Source of the DNA: Parashewanella spongiae
Lineage (GTDB): Bacteria; Pseudomonadota; Gammaproteobacteria; Enterobacterales; Shewanellaceae
Assembly: GCF_004358345.1 (NCBI RefSeq)
Contig: NZ_CP037952.1
Span: forward strand, 4,216,001-4,280,000
Length of the DNA stretch: 64,000 nucleotides
Direction: 5' to 3'
Each line of letters opens with the position of its first letter. The stretch's first letter is position 1. The translations under genes were made by a program, and so were the position numbers. Of this stretch, positions 1 to 9,475 are shown in pieces. Below the pieces are notes generated by a model that saw only the letters and a list, made by a program, of their open reading frames with translations, was not told where the DNA came from and did not search any database.

Positions 1-1607
1 ATTTCTACATCGGTCACTTTATTTCGCAGTAATGTCATGTCTTGCATTTCAGCTTGCGAGGCTAAATCGAGCTGTTTTTCTAACTCAGGAATTTTACCGT
101 ATTGAAGCTCAGACATTCGCCCTAAATTACTAGCTCGACGCGCGACATCTAAATCCAATCTAGCTTGTTCTAGTTCAGTTTTAATGTGCTGAGTGCCTGC
201 AAGCGCAGCTTTTTCTGTGTGCCATACTTCATTAAGCTCAGCGACTTCGCGTTCAACATCATTAAGATCATCACGGAGTTGCTTTAAACGCTTTGCGCTG
301 GCGTCATCTTTTTCTTTTGCTAATGCACGTTCTTCAAGTTTAAGTTGAATTGCACGACGCTCTAACCTGTCTAATGGCTCAGGTTTTGAGTCCATTTGCA
401 TTCTAATCGATGAAGCCGCTTCATCAATTAAGTCTATGGCTTTGTCGGGCAACTTTCTGTCCGCGACATATCGGTGCGACATGCTCGCTGCTGCAACAAT
501 TGCAGGATCTGTAATTTCGACATGATGATGAAGCTCATAGCGCTCTTTTAAACCTCGCAGAATTGCAACGGTTGCTTCAACGTTTGGTTCTTCAACTAAG
601 ACTTTTTGGAATCGACGCTCTAAGGCTGCATCTTTTTCAATATATTGACGATATTCATCAAGTGTTGTCGCACCAACGCAATGCAATTCGCCACGTGCTA
701 ACGCAGGTTTAAGCATATTACCTGCATCCATCGCCCCATCTGACTTTCCTGCTCCTACCATAGTATGCAGTTCATCAATAAACAGAATAATTTGCCCTTC
801 TTGATGAGAAAGGTCGCTCAATACCGCTTTAAGTCGCTCTTCAAACTCACCTCGATATTTAGCGCCAGCAATCAACGCCCCCATATCTAATGACAAAACT
901 CGCTTATTTTTAATACCTTCAGGGACTTCACCATTGATGATCCGCTGGGCTAAGCCTTCTACAATGGCTGTTTTACCTACACCGGGCTCACCAATCAAAA
1001 CTGGGTTATTTTTAGTTCGGCGCTGCAGGACTTGAACTGTACGGCGAATTTCTTCGTCACGTCCAATAACAGGGTCTAACTTGCCTTGTTCTGCACGCTC
1101 AGTTAAATCTATGGTGTATTTTTTGAGTGCTTGACGCTGATCTTCCGCATTGGGATCATCGATATTTTGACCGCCACGCACATCTTCTATCGCTTTTTCA
1201 AGCTTAGATTTGGTCGCGCCAGATTTTTTGAGTAATTTAGCCAGTGATTCTTTGCTTTCCATAACCGCCAGCAAAAATATCTCACTCGAAATAAATTTAT
1301 CCTGTCGCTTCTGTGCCATTTTATCGCAAAGATTTAATAATCGTCCCATGCCTTGGGATAACTGAACGTCACCACCAGTACCTTCAACAATCGGCAGTCG
1401 GGCTAACTCGGCTGATAACTCTAGCCGTAAGCTGTTTACGTCAACCCCAGCATGTTTTAACAGTGGGGCTACTGTTGTACCACTTTGGTTCAAGAGTGCT
1501 GACAATAAATGAGTAGGCTCTATAAATTGATGATCTTTTCCTAGAGCTAATGATTGTGCATCGGACAGCGCCAGTTGAAATTTGTTGGTCATCCTATCGA
1601 GTCGCAT
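1..1607 (-). CDS. clpB: ClpB disaggregase chaperone, N-terminal 535 residues (cut by window edge)
   Basis: This is a Hsp100 AAA+ chaperone that threads aggregated proteins through a hexameric ring together with DnaK in the cytoplasm. The translation starts [10 protein letters not shown] and contains the N-terminal Clp repeat domain, the first ATPase module with Walker [11 protein letters not shown] (about residue 205), and the start of the coiled-coil middle domain. The second ATPase module lies beyond base 1. The start is fixed by a strong Shine-Dalgarno (AAAGGAGGA, complement of 1611-1619) a few bases upstream. In Shewanella clpB normally follows pgeF directly; here about 5 kb of intron, repeats and a 561-codon gene separate them. 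Heat-shock control is expected, but I did not find a sigma-32 promoter. Confidence 0.97.
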   Translation of the reverse strand, partial: MRLDRMTNKFQLALSDAQSLALGKDHQFIEPTHLLSALLNQSGTTVAPLLKHAGVDVNSLRLELSAELARLPIVEGTGGDVQLSQGMGRLLNLCDKMAQKRQDKFISSEIFLLAVMESKESLAKLLKKSGATKSKLEKAIEDVRGGQNIDDPNAEDQRQALKKYTIDLTERAEQGKLDPVIGRDEEIRRTVQVLQRRTKNNPVLIGEPGVGKTAIVEGLAQRIINGEVPEGIKNKRVLSLDMGALIAGAKYRGEFEERLKAVLSDLSHQEGQIILFIDELHTMVGAGKSDGAMDAGNMLKPALARGELHCVGATTLDEYRQYIEKDAALERRFQKVLVEEPNVEATVAILRGLKERYELHHHVEITDPAIVAAASMSHRYVADRKLPDKAIDLIDEAASSIRMQMDSKPEPLDRLERRAIQLKLEERALAKEKDDASAKRLKQLRDDLNDVEREVAELNEVWHTEKAALAGTQHIKTELEQARLDLDVARRASNLGRMSELQYGKIPELEKQLDLASQAEMQDMTLLRNKVTDVE

Positions 1608-1925
1608 AAATCCTCCTTTGATAACACATGAAATACAGTCTAGCTCAAATTAACAAGCTGTTCTTATGGTTATATAAATGGGGATGAATGACAGTATTTC
1701 AAGTAATACCAATTACAGTAAATCTGACATTGAGCACATCTATTAAAAATCCAAAATTAATGAATGGTTACTCATTTTTGCGTTGTTAAAATGTTCATAT
1801 CGGTTAATTTTAAGTAAAACATAGATAAAAAGTGTTTTCTTATTCAATCTTAACTACATAACTATTCCGTGTTCGCAATGTTAGGTAAATGACTCACCCT
1901 GCCCCAGAGGGGCGAGATATCGTTT

Positions 1926-2007
1926 AACCTAAATAAATTGGTTGGGAGCGTTCATATACGCAGAAAAAATTACTGATAGCAAGGCATGAATAGCAGTAAG
2001 TAGTGGT
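1926..2007 (+). repeat. PR2 repeat, truncated copy
   Basis: The copy begins AACCTAAATAAATTGGTTGG and follows the PR2 left half closely (GCGTTCATATACGCAG, then TGATAGCAAGGCATGAATAG). It breaks off where a PR4 hairpin begins. The right half and its inverted end are missing. Confidence 0.75.
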
Positions 2008-2056
2008 TACCGACATACAAAACTGTCGATAGCCTAGCGCCTTTTTCTTATTTAGT

Positions 2057-2093
2057 GAAAGTCGCTGGATACCAGCCTACGCTGGTATGACAG
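2057..2093. repeat. REP-type palindrome
   Basis: The core ATACCAGCCTACGCTGGTAT is a near-perfect hairpin, preceded by GTCGCTGG and followed by GACA. The same unit recurs at about 35620-35665, 35692-35730, 36160-36240 and 46615-46645. It is a dispersed REP-like element, and its usual partner sequence GTCGCTGGAT is conserved. Confidence 0.75.
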
Positions 2094-2153
2094 AACACAA
2101 ACCTTTTGTGTTAGTTCCCCCCCCTAGGGGCGGGAAATTAAACCCGAAGTGAC

Positions 2154-2285
2154 TAAATGCTCAACTCAGAACTATGTATGTGCTCAAAGTGCAATCGAAA
2201 TTGATGAATACATAGTTGTTACCGACATAAAAAGCTGTCGATATTTCACTGCTACGTCAAGACAATTTTGTGAAGTATTCTTTAT
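2154..2285. repeat. PR1 repeat, left part of a copy split by the group II intron
   Basis: From AAATGCTCAACTC onward this matches one end of PR1 as seen at 30799-30700 (reverse) and 21935-22050, including the embedded PR4 hairpin. The terminal CCAATTACAG end itself is missing. The match resumes on the far side of the intron at 4297. Confidence 0.7.
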
Positions 2286-4296
2286 GTAGAGTAGGCTACT
2301 GGCTTCGCTATCGCTTATCCAGCAGCCCCTCTTCGATTCCGTGCATGAGGTTTTCCCTCACACGGCTCTGTTGTTACACTTCTCTCAGCTCCTTCACTTT
2401 GCTTATCATCTTGTCGTGGGTAAATACTCAAGACCAGCTTGGCGTAATTTTTCGTAAGCACCTCGTGATAGATACTTGCTTCGACGTTGACTTAAGCGAC
2501 GATGCCAGCGATAGAACCGGTTTACTACAAATCCATTTATTCTGAAAAATACACCTCTGGGATAACCTATCCCACCAAAATAGTGTTTCCATCCCCTCAG
2601 AACTTGATTAACCTTATTTATCAGTACGCCAAGTGTATTTGAGGTTCGGTGTTTCACTATGTCTCTGATTTTATTTTTCAGCTTTGTTTGGCTCTTCTTA
2701 GACGCCTCTATCTTGATGTAACTGGTGCCTTTGATGAGGCCTGTGATCCGTTGAAAGTTAAAACCGAGGAAATCAAACTCATTCATCAGCTTTCCCATAT
2801 CCACACAGTGGGTTTTACTTTGATTTAGCTTCAGACCTTCATCACTTAATTGCTGTGTTATCCAGTCCAGTTGCTCTTGTGTGTAGGTTTGCTTATGAAG
2901 TACAACAAAATCATCTGCATAGGTAACGATTTTACACGGTGTTTTTTCGTGTATTTTCAAACAAAAATCGTTGAGATAGATGTTAGCCAGTAGTGGAGAG
3001 ATAACTCCGCCTTGCGGAGTGCCACATCGGCTTGCTTCTATTCGCCATTTCCCGTTGACCGTCTCTATGCTGATGGGCGCTTTGATAAAGCTTTTCAGTA
3101 AACTCAGAAAGCTGCTGTCGCTTATTCGCCTTTCTACTTTTGCCATCAACTTAGCGTGCGGGATGGTATCGAAATAGGCACTCAAGTCAGCATCGAGTAC
3201 GTGCTGGTAGCCTTGTTTTAGGCTCATTTCAATGACTTTTACCGCTTGCTGGGCGCTTCGACATGGACGATAACCATAACTGTGTTCATGTAAATGAGGT
3301 TCGTAGACGGGTTGCATCACTATTGTCATCGCCATTTGCACAATTCTGTCACTGATTATCGGGATCCCAAGTTTCCGCGTTTTTCCGTTGTCTTTGAGTA
3401 TTTCTACTCGTTTGACTGGGCTAGGTCGATAGTTTTTCTGTTGTAATTGAGTTTGAATTTCTTTTAACAGCGCAACGACTTTCTTTTGCTGCTCTAGATA
3501 ACTGAATGTGATGCCATCAATTCCTGCTCCGCCTTTATTGGCTTTGCATCGTCGATAGGCTTCTTCGAGTATATCTAGGCGACTGAGTTTATCGTACAAG
3601 CTGTAAAATCGAAGCTCCGAGTTAAGCTTTGAGCGTAAGTAAAGTTTTCGCTGTAATATTCTGATATTTACTGGAGTGTTAGCCATATGGCAATTTCACC
3701 TCAAAAGTTACGTTAAAAAACGGGTGTAACACTGAGCCCCTTCCCTGATGTGAAGTTATGTTGTCTTCACGGTTAACGGTACTATGGGCTCATCCGACTG
3801 CCTGAGCGCCCTATCTGAAATTTCGGTTTACCTTATATTCGGATAGTGGAAGTCACTACCTTCCAACACTCAGGCTCTCCCACGTTCACTTTATTTCCTT
3901 CAATACATGCCACTTCATATTACGCCGGAAGATCAAACAGATGCATTTACCAGTTGCTTCTCTGTTTGTGTCAGGGTTCGTCAACTAGGAAAGACTCCCC
4001 ATCTTCATTTTTTGATTTACGACGCTTAACTGAATTCGCTTGATGCTGCGGCCTACATTGCATCTCAACCTTTATTCAAGGCCTTTGTCACAGGGCTTCA
4101 TGTCATAGCGGTTACCCATTATGCATGCCCGTCAGATTTCAGGATGAACTGGTAATTATCCCGTCAGGTACGTTTCAACCTGATGGACTTATTATAAATA
4201 ATAACGTTGCTGTCTCTGGTTTATGGCCATGTAATCGCTTGGCTGCGTATACGTTGAGACAAATCCCGCAACAGAATAAAGCGCTTCGTGGCGCTC
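2286..4296 (-). mobile_element. Group II intron with its maturase gene, 2011 nt
   Basis: The boundaries come from comparing this filled site with the empty site in the PR1 copy near 30680: GTTTCTAGG joined to ATAAATAATA there, against GTTTCTAGG (4305-4297) and ATAAAGAATA (2285-2276) here. Domain V is the 34-nt hairpin at 2335-2368 (complement), with GAGCCGTG and CACGG arms. Domain VI follows, with GGCTGCTGG pairing CCAGTAGCC. The intron ends CTAC, as expected for AY-ending introns. The deduced 5' end GAGCGCC departs from the usual GUGYG, so that edge is less certain. Bases 3687-4296 hold domain I and the other 5' ribozyme parts. Confidence 0.85.
2406..3686 (-). CDS. ltrA: Group II intron reverse transcriptase/maturase
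   Basis: This 426-residue intron-encoded protein copies the intron RNA into DNA and helps it splice. Reverse-transcriptase blocks run from about residue 45 to 310: LGIPIISDRIVQMA, the GYRPCRSAQQA block, DLSAYFDTIPH, GTPQGGVISPLLANIYL, and the catalytic YADD in VTYADDFVVL. The maturase X domain follows (LRGWKHYFGG, YRWHRRLSQRR). There is no C-terminal HNH endonuclease, so retrohoming would rely on nicks or single-stranded DNA, as for endonuclease-less lineages. The frame is intact, so the intron may still be active. It is encoded inside the intron upstream of domain V. Confidence 0.93.
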   Translation of the reverse strand: MANTPVNIRILQRKLYLRSKLNSELRFYSLYDKLSRLDILEEAYRRCKANKGGAGIDGITFSYLEQQKKVVALLKEIQTQLQQKNYRPSPVKRVEILKDNGKTRKLGIPIISDRIVQMAMTIVMQPVYEPHLHEHSYGYRPCRSAQQAVKVIEMSLKQGYQHVLDADLSAYFDTIPHAKLMAKVERRISDSSFLSLLKSFIKAPISIETVNGKWRIEASRCGTPQGGVISPLLANIYLNDFCLKIHEKTPCKIVTYADDFVVLHKQTYTQEQLDWITQQLSDEGLKLNQSKTHCVDMGKLMNEFDFLGFNFQRITGLIKGTSYIKIEASKKSQTKLKNKIRDIVKHRTSNTLGVLINKVNQVLRGWKHYFGGIGYPRGVFFRINGFVVNRFYRWHRRLSQRRSKYLSRGAYEKLRQAGLEYLPTTR

Positions 4297-4743
4297 CCTA
4301 GAAACATCAGTTGACTGCGTTCACAAGCGTAGAAAAAATGGCTGATAGTAAGACGTAGCTTGCAGCAAGTAGTTATTCTATTTGCAAAAGTTACAACGCA
4401 GATAGCAGTCATTTTAGCAAGCTTGTGAGCGTAGAGCATTTCACTTATTGGATGAAAAACATGATAATAAAATCATCGTATTGCTCAAACAGTTACTCGT
4501 ATACTCAGCGTTCAACTGATGTTTTAGGTTTATAAACCAAAGTGTGCGCATACAAACTCCCGAAGGGTAAGGCTAAAGGTTTCCATTACTGCGTTGCACG
4601 TTCTTGAATTACCCCGACAAAAGCACTAAGTGAATTGCCAGCTTGTATGACAGCTGTAGGGTATATAGGACTTCGAACATGCGCCTTGTATTGAAAACCT
4701 TTATCTCTTGCTGAATGAGAGATTAATTACTGTAGTTGGTATT
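4297..4743. repeat. PR1 right part with nested PR2-like element
   Basis: The first part (4297-4530) is a divergent PR2 copy with ends CCTAGAAACATCAGTTGA and TCAACTGATGTTTTAGG. The remainder continues PR1 through ACTCCCGAAGGG to the terminal CTGTAGTTGGTAT. The whole block is closely related to the complement of 30231-30682, so one nested unit is present twice in opposite orientation. The open frames in it (for example 4221-4439) have no coding support. Confidence 0.8.
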
Positions 4744-4777
4744 TCTGTAATTGATATAAGACCACTTCAAACAAAAC

Positions 4778-6463
4778 TCATTTTAAGTGATGTAGATTCT
4801 CGCCTTTTTTTGACTCTGGTATTTGTGCTGGAGCATATATCGCGAACAGCTCTTTTGCTTTATGCGTAAGTCCATTCATTTCCATTGCTTGATGAATCGA
4901 GCTCCAACTGCAAAAGTTATCTTCTAAAGTAATCCAACTGCAAACTTGAACAATAAAACTTTCTCTACCTTTTTCTAAATGTAAATTCAAAAGTTGATGA
5001 TCGACTTTCTTTTCTCCCACCATAAATTTAACCTTTGAATTTCCCATTGAAAGAACAGATAAAGCAAGCAAAATGTTTTTTATCTCATTATTCGTTAGCG
5101 ATTCCCATATTAATTTTAAAAAAGGGTGATTCTCTGTTTTCAACCTCTTATTCCACTCTACCACTCTATGATGCACCGTTTGCAGCTCTTTCTTCACCTC
5201 AATTATGTCTTTTTTCTCAGCTCTTGAAAAACTTGGAGTTGAAGGTAAATCCCCCCCATAAGTCAAAACCTCATTTCTTACCATCGGTTGAACTGAATCA
5301 ATTTGTGAGCTTGTGCCTGACACCTCTTGCTCTGGAATAACCCCAAATGAACCATAACCGAATGACTTACTTATCGGCAATACTCGAGGTTTATGCCCTT
5401 TTTTTGATTGATTTACCATGCCTCTTTGTGACGCAATATGGGGCATAGATGTACTTTTTTTAAGTTGCCCTTTATCCGATAACGGAAAAATTGATCCCAC
5501 ATTGTGGACTTGAATTGACGCTCTTCTATGACGATTTAACATTCTAAATTCGCTCTCTAGTTCGGCTTCTTTTGGCTCTCCTTCTGATTTTGGTAGTAAA
5601 TGCTTAACCCTATCATTCGAACTTGCAGCAGCTTGTATTGACATTTGATGAAACCTTGCCTTCAACCCCTCTAATTCTGAAAGGTTAAGCGCCGAACCAG
5701 TATACTGACGCCTCTTGAGTGTGTCAGGTGTTCCTGGCGCTTGATATTGCGATAACTCTGCGTTTCTTTTAAATGGGAACATTCTCACGACGAAATTAAA
5801 CATGTGTGTGTCACCTAACAACTCAAATGCTTTTGCTAAACTATCCCAGTTGGCACCACCACGTTCAACAACACTTTCAGAACACATTATCCATGCACCC
5901 ACTAGATCAGCCACTGACATATCATTGTTGTGCCGTAAACAATTTATCCCAAGTAGCCCTCCTAGAATAATAAACTTTTCAGTACCATGATAACTGGAGT
6001 CTTCAATGCATTGTTCTACAAAAACGCTGTCACTTTGGGTTAACTCTTTAATATCGGCTTTAGGGCAGAATTGCTCGGCCAGCGCTATCTCGCAAGCAGG
6101 ATAACGCTGACTTAACTGTTTTGCTTCTTTCATTGCACCTATATTGCATAATGCTTCAACGAACAACTTCATTGAAGGGTTATGGCCATCGTCTTTCATA
6201 TTACCAAACCACTGACAAACAATTGAGATTGTATTCAAGGATTGGTAGCTTTTAAGCGCTAGCTGAGATAAGAAACATTCCTTCTTTTTACTAGGTAATG
6301 TGAAAATTATGTAAGCTACATCCGACCAATTTTTTTCTTGTGATAACGTTTTATCACTGGTCGCTTGAATGATTCTTTGTATGTCAGGGGAAGTAGCTTT
6401 AGGATTCGACATATACGATGAATATTGGGCTACAGTAGTACTATGAGGGGGAGTACATGACAT
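4778..6463 (-). CDS. Unknown 561-residue protein with Death-like helical segments
   Basis: I do not recognise a named family. Three helical segments follow a Death-domain-like pattern: residues about 30-121 (a W at 46 in NWSDVA, then CQWF, then FVEALCNIGAMKEAKQL), about 155-230 (LVGAWIMC, NWDSLAKAFELLGD) and about 440-550 (FIVQVCSWITL, WSSIHQAMEMNGLTHKAKEL). A low-complexity Ser/Lys/Arg-rich linker lies at about 270-420. There is no signal peptide or membrane segment. The gene sits alone between pgeF and clpB, where Shewanella normally has nothing, and is bounded by repeats. A host-targeted effector role is inference only. Confidence 0.7.
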   Translation of the reverse strand: MSCTPPHSTTVAQYSSYMSNPKATSPDIQRIIQATSDKTLSQEKNWSDVAYIIFTLPSKKKECFLSQLALKSYQSLNTISIVCQWFGNMKDDGHNPSMKLFVEALCNIGAMKEAKQLSQRYPACEIALAEQFCPKADIKELTQSDSVFVEQCIEDSSYHGTEKFIILGGLLGINCLRHNNDMSVADLVGAWIMCSESVVERGGANWDSLAKAFELLGDTHMFNFVVRMFPFKRNAELSQYQAPGTPDTLKRRQYTGSALNLSELEGLKARFHQMSIQAAASSNDRVKHLLPKSEGEPKEAELESEFRMLNRHRRASIQVHNVGSIFPLSDKGQLKKSTSMPHIASQRGMVNQSKKGHKPRVLPISKSFGYGSFGVIPEQEVSGTSSQIDSVQPMVRNEVLTYGGDLPSTPSFSRAEKKDIIEVKKELQTVHHRVVEWNKRLKTENHPFLKLIWESLTNNEIKNILLALSVLSMGNSKVKFMVGEKKVDHQLLNLHLEKGRESFIVQVCSWITLEDNFCSWSSIHQAMEMNGLTHKAKELFAIYAPAQIPESKKGENLHHLK

Positions 6464-6565
6464 AATTAACTCTCTCGTTTTTTTAATAAAAAGAAACGTC
6501 CAGTTAATTCCATGCTAATACAAGTGATTATTTTTGTTTTAGTTAAACATTTTTAATGTCAGCTG

Positions 6566-7282
6566 CTATTTCTTCAACCAAATCAGTGAAGCTTGTCGTC
6601 CAGTAATCTTATCTCTTCGATATGAAAAGTAATCAACATTATTATAAGTGCAGTGATTACAGGAAAATATTTTGGTCACACCAAGCTTTTTAATACGTTG
6701 AATTGCAAGTCCGCAGATATTAGCCAAATACTTATCATCTGCCGCTGTAAAACAACTCATGGCTTTTTCATCAACCTCACAAAAGGCTTCCATGACTTCA
6801 GTGCCGACTTCAAAAGCCTTAGGCCCAATTGCTGGGCCTAAATACGCAATCAATTCTTGAGATGAACAGTCAAATTTGCTTACGCCATTTTCGATAACAC
6901 CGTTACACAATCCGCGCCAGCCTGCATGCAATGCGCTGACTTGCGTACCCGCTTTATCACACAATAAAACGGGTAAGCAGTCTGCCGTCATGACTGCGCA
7001 GACTTTACCCAATTCATTCGTGTAACTGCCATCAGCCACGATTGTGTCACTTAATGATAAATCGATAACTTCGGTGCCATGAACTTGATTTAACCAATGA
7101 GGCTCAGCGGGTAAATTTAACTTTGTAACTAGAACCTGTCGATTCACCACCACCTTCTTTTTATTGTCACCAACATGTTCACCTAGATTAAGGCTATTAA
7201 AGGGCGACAGACTAAAACCGCCATGACGATTTGTCATAGCAATTCCAACATTTTCAGGTACTGGCCAATCAATTTTTAACAT
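6566..7282 (-). CDS. pgeF: Peptidoglycan editing factor / multicopper-oxidase-fold YfiH family
   Basis: This 238-residue DUF152 protein belongs to the family that removes wrongly incorporated residues from peptidoglycan precursors; members were earlier described as polyphenol oxidases. Family signatures are present: NRHGGFS near the start, the metal-binding GSYTNE...AVMTADCLPVLL block, SALHAGWRGL, and FSCNHCTYN with FSYRRD near the C-terminus. It lies 25 bp downstream of rluD on the same strand and is very probably cotranscribed with it. Length and both ends fit the family. Confidence 0.93.
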   Translation of the reverse strand: MLKIDWPVPENVGIAMTNRHGGFSLSPFNSLNLGEHVGDNKKKVVVNRQVLVTKLNLPAEPHWLNQVHGTEVIDLSLSDTIVADGSYTNELGKVCAVMTADCLPVLLCDKAGTQVSALHAGWRGLCNGVIENGVSKFDCSSQELIAYLGPAIGPKAFEVGTEVMEAFCEVDEKAMSCFTAADDKYLANICGLAIQRIKKLGVTKIFSCNHCTYNNVDYFSYRRDKITGRQASLIWLKK

Positions 7283-7307
7283 CGGATGAACCTCAGTAAA
7301 AACCTTA

Positions 7308-8279
7308 TTAATACGTAATTGGGTGATCTTGTGTGTCTTGTCGCAGTGCTTTGGTTAATTGCGCCATGTCATCAGGTATTGGCGCCGTCCAGCTCATGAC
7401 ATCGCAAGTTATTGGGTGTGCAAATTCTAATCTCACCGCATGCAAAGCTTGACGCTTAAAACCTTTAAGTACATCAATGAATTCGGCACTCGCCGCTTTT
7501 GGTAACCTAGGGCGGCCACCATAAACAGGATCGCCTACTAAAACATGTCCAATGTATGCCATATGAACACGGATTTGGTGAGTACGGCCGGACTCCAAGC
7601 GTAATCTCAATCGAGTATGTGCGCGAAATTTTTCAGCCACTCGATAATGAGTTACAGCTGGCTTACCTGAGCGCTCTACTGCCATTTGGGTACGTTGGGT
7701 GGGATGTCTGCCAATTGGTTCGTCAACTAAGCCACCAGCGGTCATGGTACCCAAAGCAATCGCCTCATACTCCCGAGTAATTGCTCTAGCCTGTAAGGCC
7801 GTTACTAAGTGAGTTTGTGCCTCAACAGTTTTAGCAACTACCATTAAGCCTGTTGTGTCTTTATCTAAACGATGCACAATGCCCGCTCTTGGAACGTGCT
7901 CGATGTTAGGGCAATGGTGTAATAAGGCATTCATCAATGTGCCATCCCTATTGCCAGCGCCTGGATGCACCACTAAGCCCGCTTGTTTATTTATCACCAG
8001 AATATGATCATCTTCGTAAACAATATCGAGGTCAATTTTTTGCGCTTTCGCCGTCACTTCTTCTTGAAGCTCTGTCACAATGGATACAGTTTGCTCTTCA
8101 AGTATTTTTGTTCTTGGTACATCAAGTACATGCCCGTCAACTGAAACCGCGCCAGACAATATCCACTCTTTAATACGAGTACGGGAATAATCAGGAAAAA
8201 GCTCAGCTAGCGCTTGATCTAATCTTTGCCCTGTTTGAGTTATCGAAAACTCACCATGTAAATTTATCTCTTGAGTCAT
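7308..8279 (-). CDS. rluD: 23S rRNA pseudouridine(1911/1915/1917) synthase RluD
   Basis: RluD modifies helix 69 of 23S rRNA. The 323-residue protein has an N-terminal S4 RNA-binding domain (about residues 15-75: GQRLDQALAEL, TRIKEWILSGAVSV) and the RsuA/RluA catalytic domain with HRLDKDTTGL, whose Asp is the nucleophile, and GRTHQIRVHM. It heads the rluD-pgeF unit and is divergent from bamD, the conserved arrangement in gammaproteobacteria. Confidence 0.96.
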   Translation of the reverse strand: MTQEINLHGEFSITQTGQRLDQALAELFPDYSRTRIKEWILSGAVSVDGHVLDVPRTKILEEQTVSIVTELQEEVTAKAQKIDLDIVYEDDHILVINKQAGLVVHPGAGNRDGTLMNALLHHCPNIEHVPRAGIVHRLDKDTTGLMVVAKTVEAQTHLVTALQARAITREYEAIALGTMTAGGLVDEPIGRHPTQRTQMAVERSGKPAVTHYRVAEKFRAHTRLRLRLESGRTHQIRVHMAYIGHVLVGDPVYGGRPRLPKAASAEFIDVLKGFKRQALHAVRLEFAHPITCDVMSWTAPIPDDMAQLTKALRQDTQDHPITY

Positions 8280-8390
8280 ATGAACCCTAACCTCTTTTCG
8301 AGGTCAAATAGTTGGATATCAGAAAAATCGATAGCGTTTCAGCAGATTTAATTGAATTAATCAAACCAAAATCGTTTATTTGTCGACGTT

Positions 8391-8420
8391 TTGAAGTAAA
8401 TCTGGTATCTCTGTTACAAT
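8391..8420 (+). promoter_or_regulatory. Likely sigma-70 promoter of bamD
   Basis: A -35 box TTGAAG (8391-8396) and a -10 box TACAAT (8415-8420) are separated by 18 bp and lie about 70 bp before the bamD start in the divergent rluD/bamD spacer. The match is by eye only. Confidence 0.5.
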
Positions 8421-8490
8421 CGGATAACTTCCATTTTATCGCGAAATGGAAAAATTCTTAACCATAACTTAAAAAGAATTGAATTCACGT

Positions 8491-9249
8491 ATGAATAGAG
8501 TTGCCAAAAGTGTTGCCTTATCCCTGTTTGCACTAGCTTTGAATGCTTGTAGCAGCAGCCCAGAGAATGATGTTGTATTGAATAAAGCCTCTCCTGATTT
8601 TTTGTATTCTCAAGCAAGAACATCAATGGAGTTAGGTAATTACGGCAAAGCCATCCGTACTTTAGAAGCTTTGGATTCTCGTTATCCGTTTGGGCCTCAT
8701 AAGGTTCAAGTACAGTTAGATATGATTTATGCCTATTACAAAATTGATGATACGGCTTCAGCATTAGCCAATATTGATCGCTTTATGCGCTTAAATCCTA
8801 CCCATTCTGATTCTGACTATATCCAATATATGCGTGGTTTGGTCAATATGCAGGCTGACGAATATTTGTTTCATGATTTATTAAACATTGATCGTACTGA
8901 TCGTGATCCAAAGTATTCTGAAGATGCGTTTAAGGACTTTGGCAAGCTGATCAAGCTTTATCCAAACAGTAAATATGCCGTTGATGCCAAACAACGTATG
9001 CAGGCGGTCAAAAATCGTTTAGCTCGTTACTCCATCCACGTCGCCGAGTATTACTTAAAAATGAATGCTTGGAGTGCCGCAGCAAGCCGAGGCCAATATG
9101 TTTTAGAGTCTTTTTCAGGTTCACCTTCTACAGAAAGAGCACTTGAGATCATGGCTCAGGCCTATGAGGAACTTGGCCAGCAAACGTTAAAAGATCACGT
9201 ATTGTTGGTGATGAAAACAAACTATCCTAATAATGGGTTAGTAAACTAA
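8491..9249 (+). CDS. bamD: Outer membrane assembly lipoprotein BamD
   Basis: BamD is an essential lipoprotein of the beta-barrel assembly machine at the inner face of the outer membrane. The start chosen is ATG 8491 (MNRVAKSVAL); an in-frame TTG at 8479 is less likely. The signal peptide ends in a lipobox LALNAC with Ser after the Cys, consistent with outer-membrane sorting. Five TPR-like helical pairs follow, with recognisable family stretches such as LDSRYPFGPH and YIQYMRGLVN. The length of 252 residues is normal for Shewanella. Confidence 0.95.
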   Translation: MNRVAKSVALSLFALALNACSSSPENDVVLNKASPDFLYSQARTSMELGNYGKAIRTLEALDSRYPFGPHKVQVQLDMIYAYYKIDDTASALANIDRFMRLNPTHSDSDYIQYMRGLVNMQADEYLFHDLLNIDRTDRDPKYSEDAFKDFGKLIKLYPNSKYAVDAKQRMQAVKNRLARYSIHVAEYYLKMNAWSAAASRGQYVLESFSGSPSTERALEIMAQAYEELGQQTLKDHVLLVMKTNYPNNGLVN

Positions 9250-9259
9250 ATTCAATTTT

Positions 9260-9288
9260 ATGGCTGCTCATGTAAGTTGAGCAGCTAT
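9260..9288 (+). terminator. Possible terminator after bamD
   Basis: The stem GCTGCTCA...TGAGCAGC lies just after the bamD stop codon. The run that follows (TATGCTTT) is only weakly T-rich, so termination is plausible but not certain. Confidence 0.4.
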
Positions 9289-9475
9289 GCTTTCAACTTA
9301 TATCAGCCAACATTAGCTCTAGATTAATTTTAATTAATCATTACAAATTATCCTGTTGAAATATATCAAAAACACTTATTCCACCTCCGTAAAAAAGTAA
9401 AAAGACTATTACTTTGTTCCTGCATATTGATAATTTTACTAACTAATATTAATTATCAATAAATAGGAAATAGCC

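Larger units (their letters stand above)
1608..2285. other. Gene-free stretch made largely of repeat fragments
   Basis: No gene is supported here. The stretch carries a short PR1-like end at about 1706-1720 (TACCAATTACAG), a truncated PR2 copy, a PR4 hairpin (about 2009-2030), a REP-type palindrome, a GGGG-rich palindrome near 2117-2135 that recurs inverted near 35575 and 35780, and the left part of a PR1 copy that ends at the intron boundary. Any clpB promoter must lie in the first part, about 1620-1900. Confidence 0.7.

Noticed and set aside
4221-4439. 72-codon ORF on the minus strand
   Set aside because: It lies across the intron 5' region and a PR2-like repeat, so it is translation of repeat sequence only.
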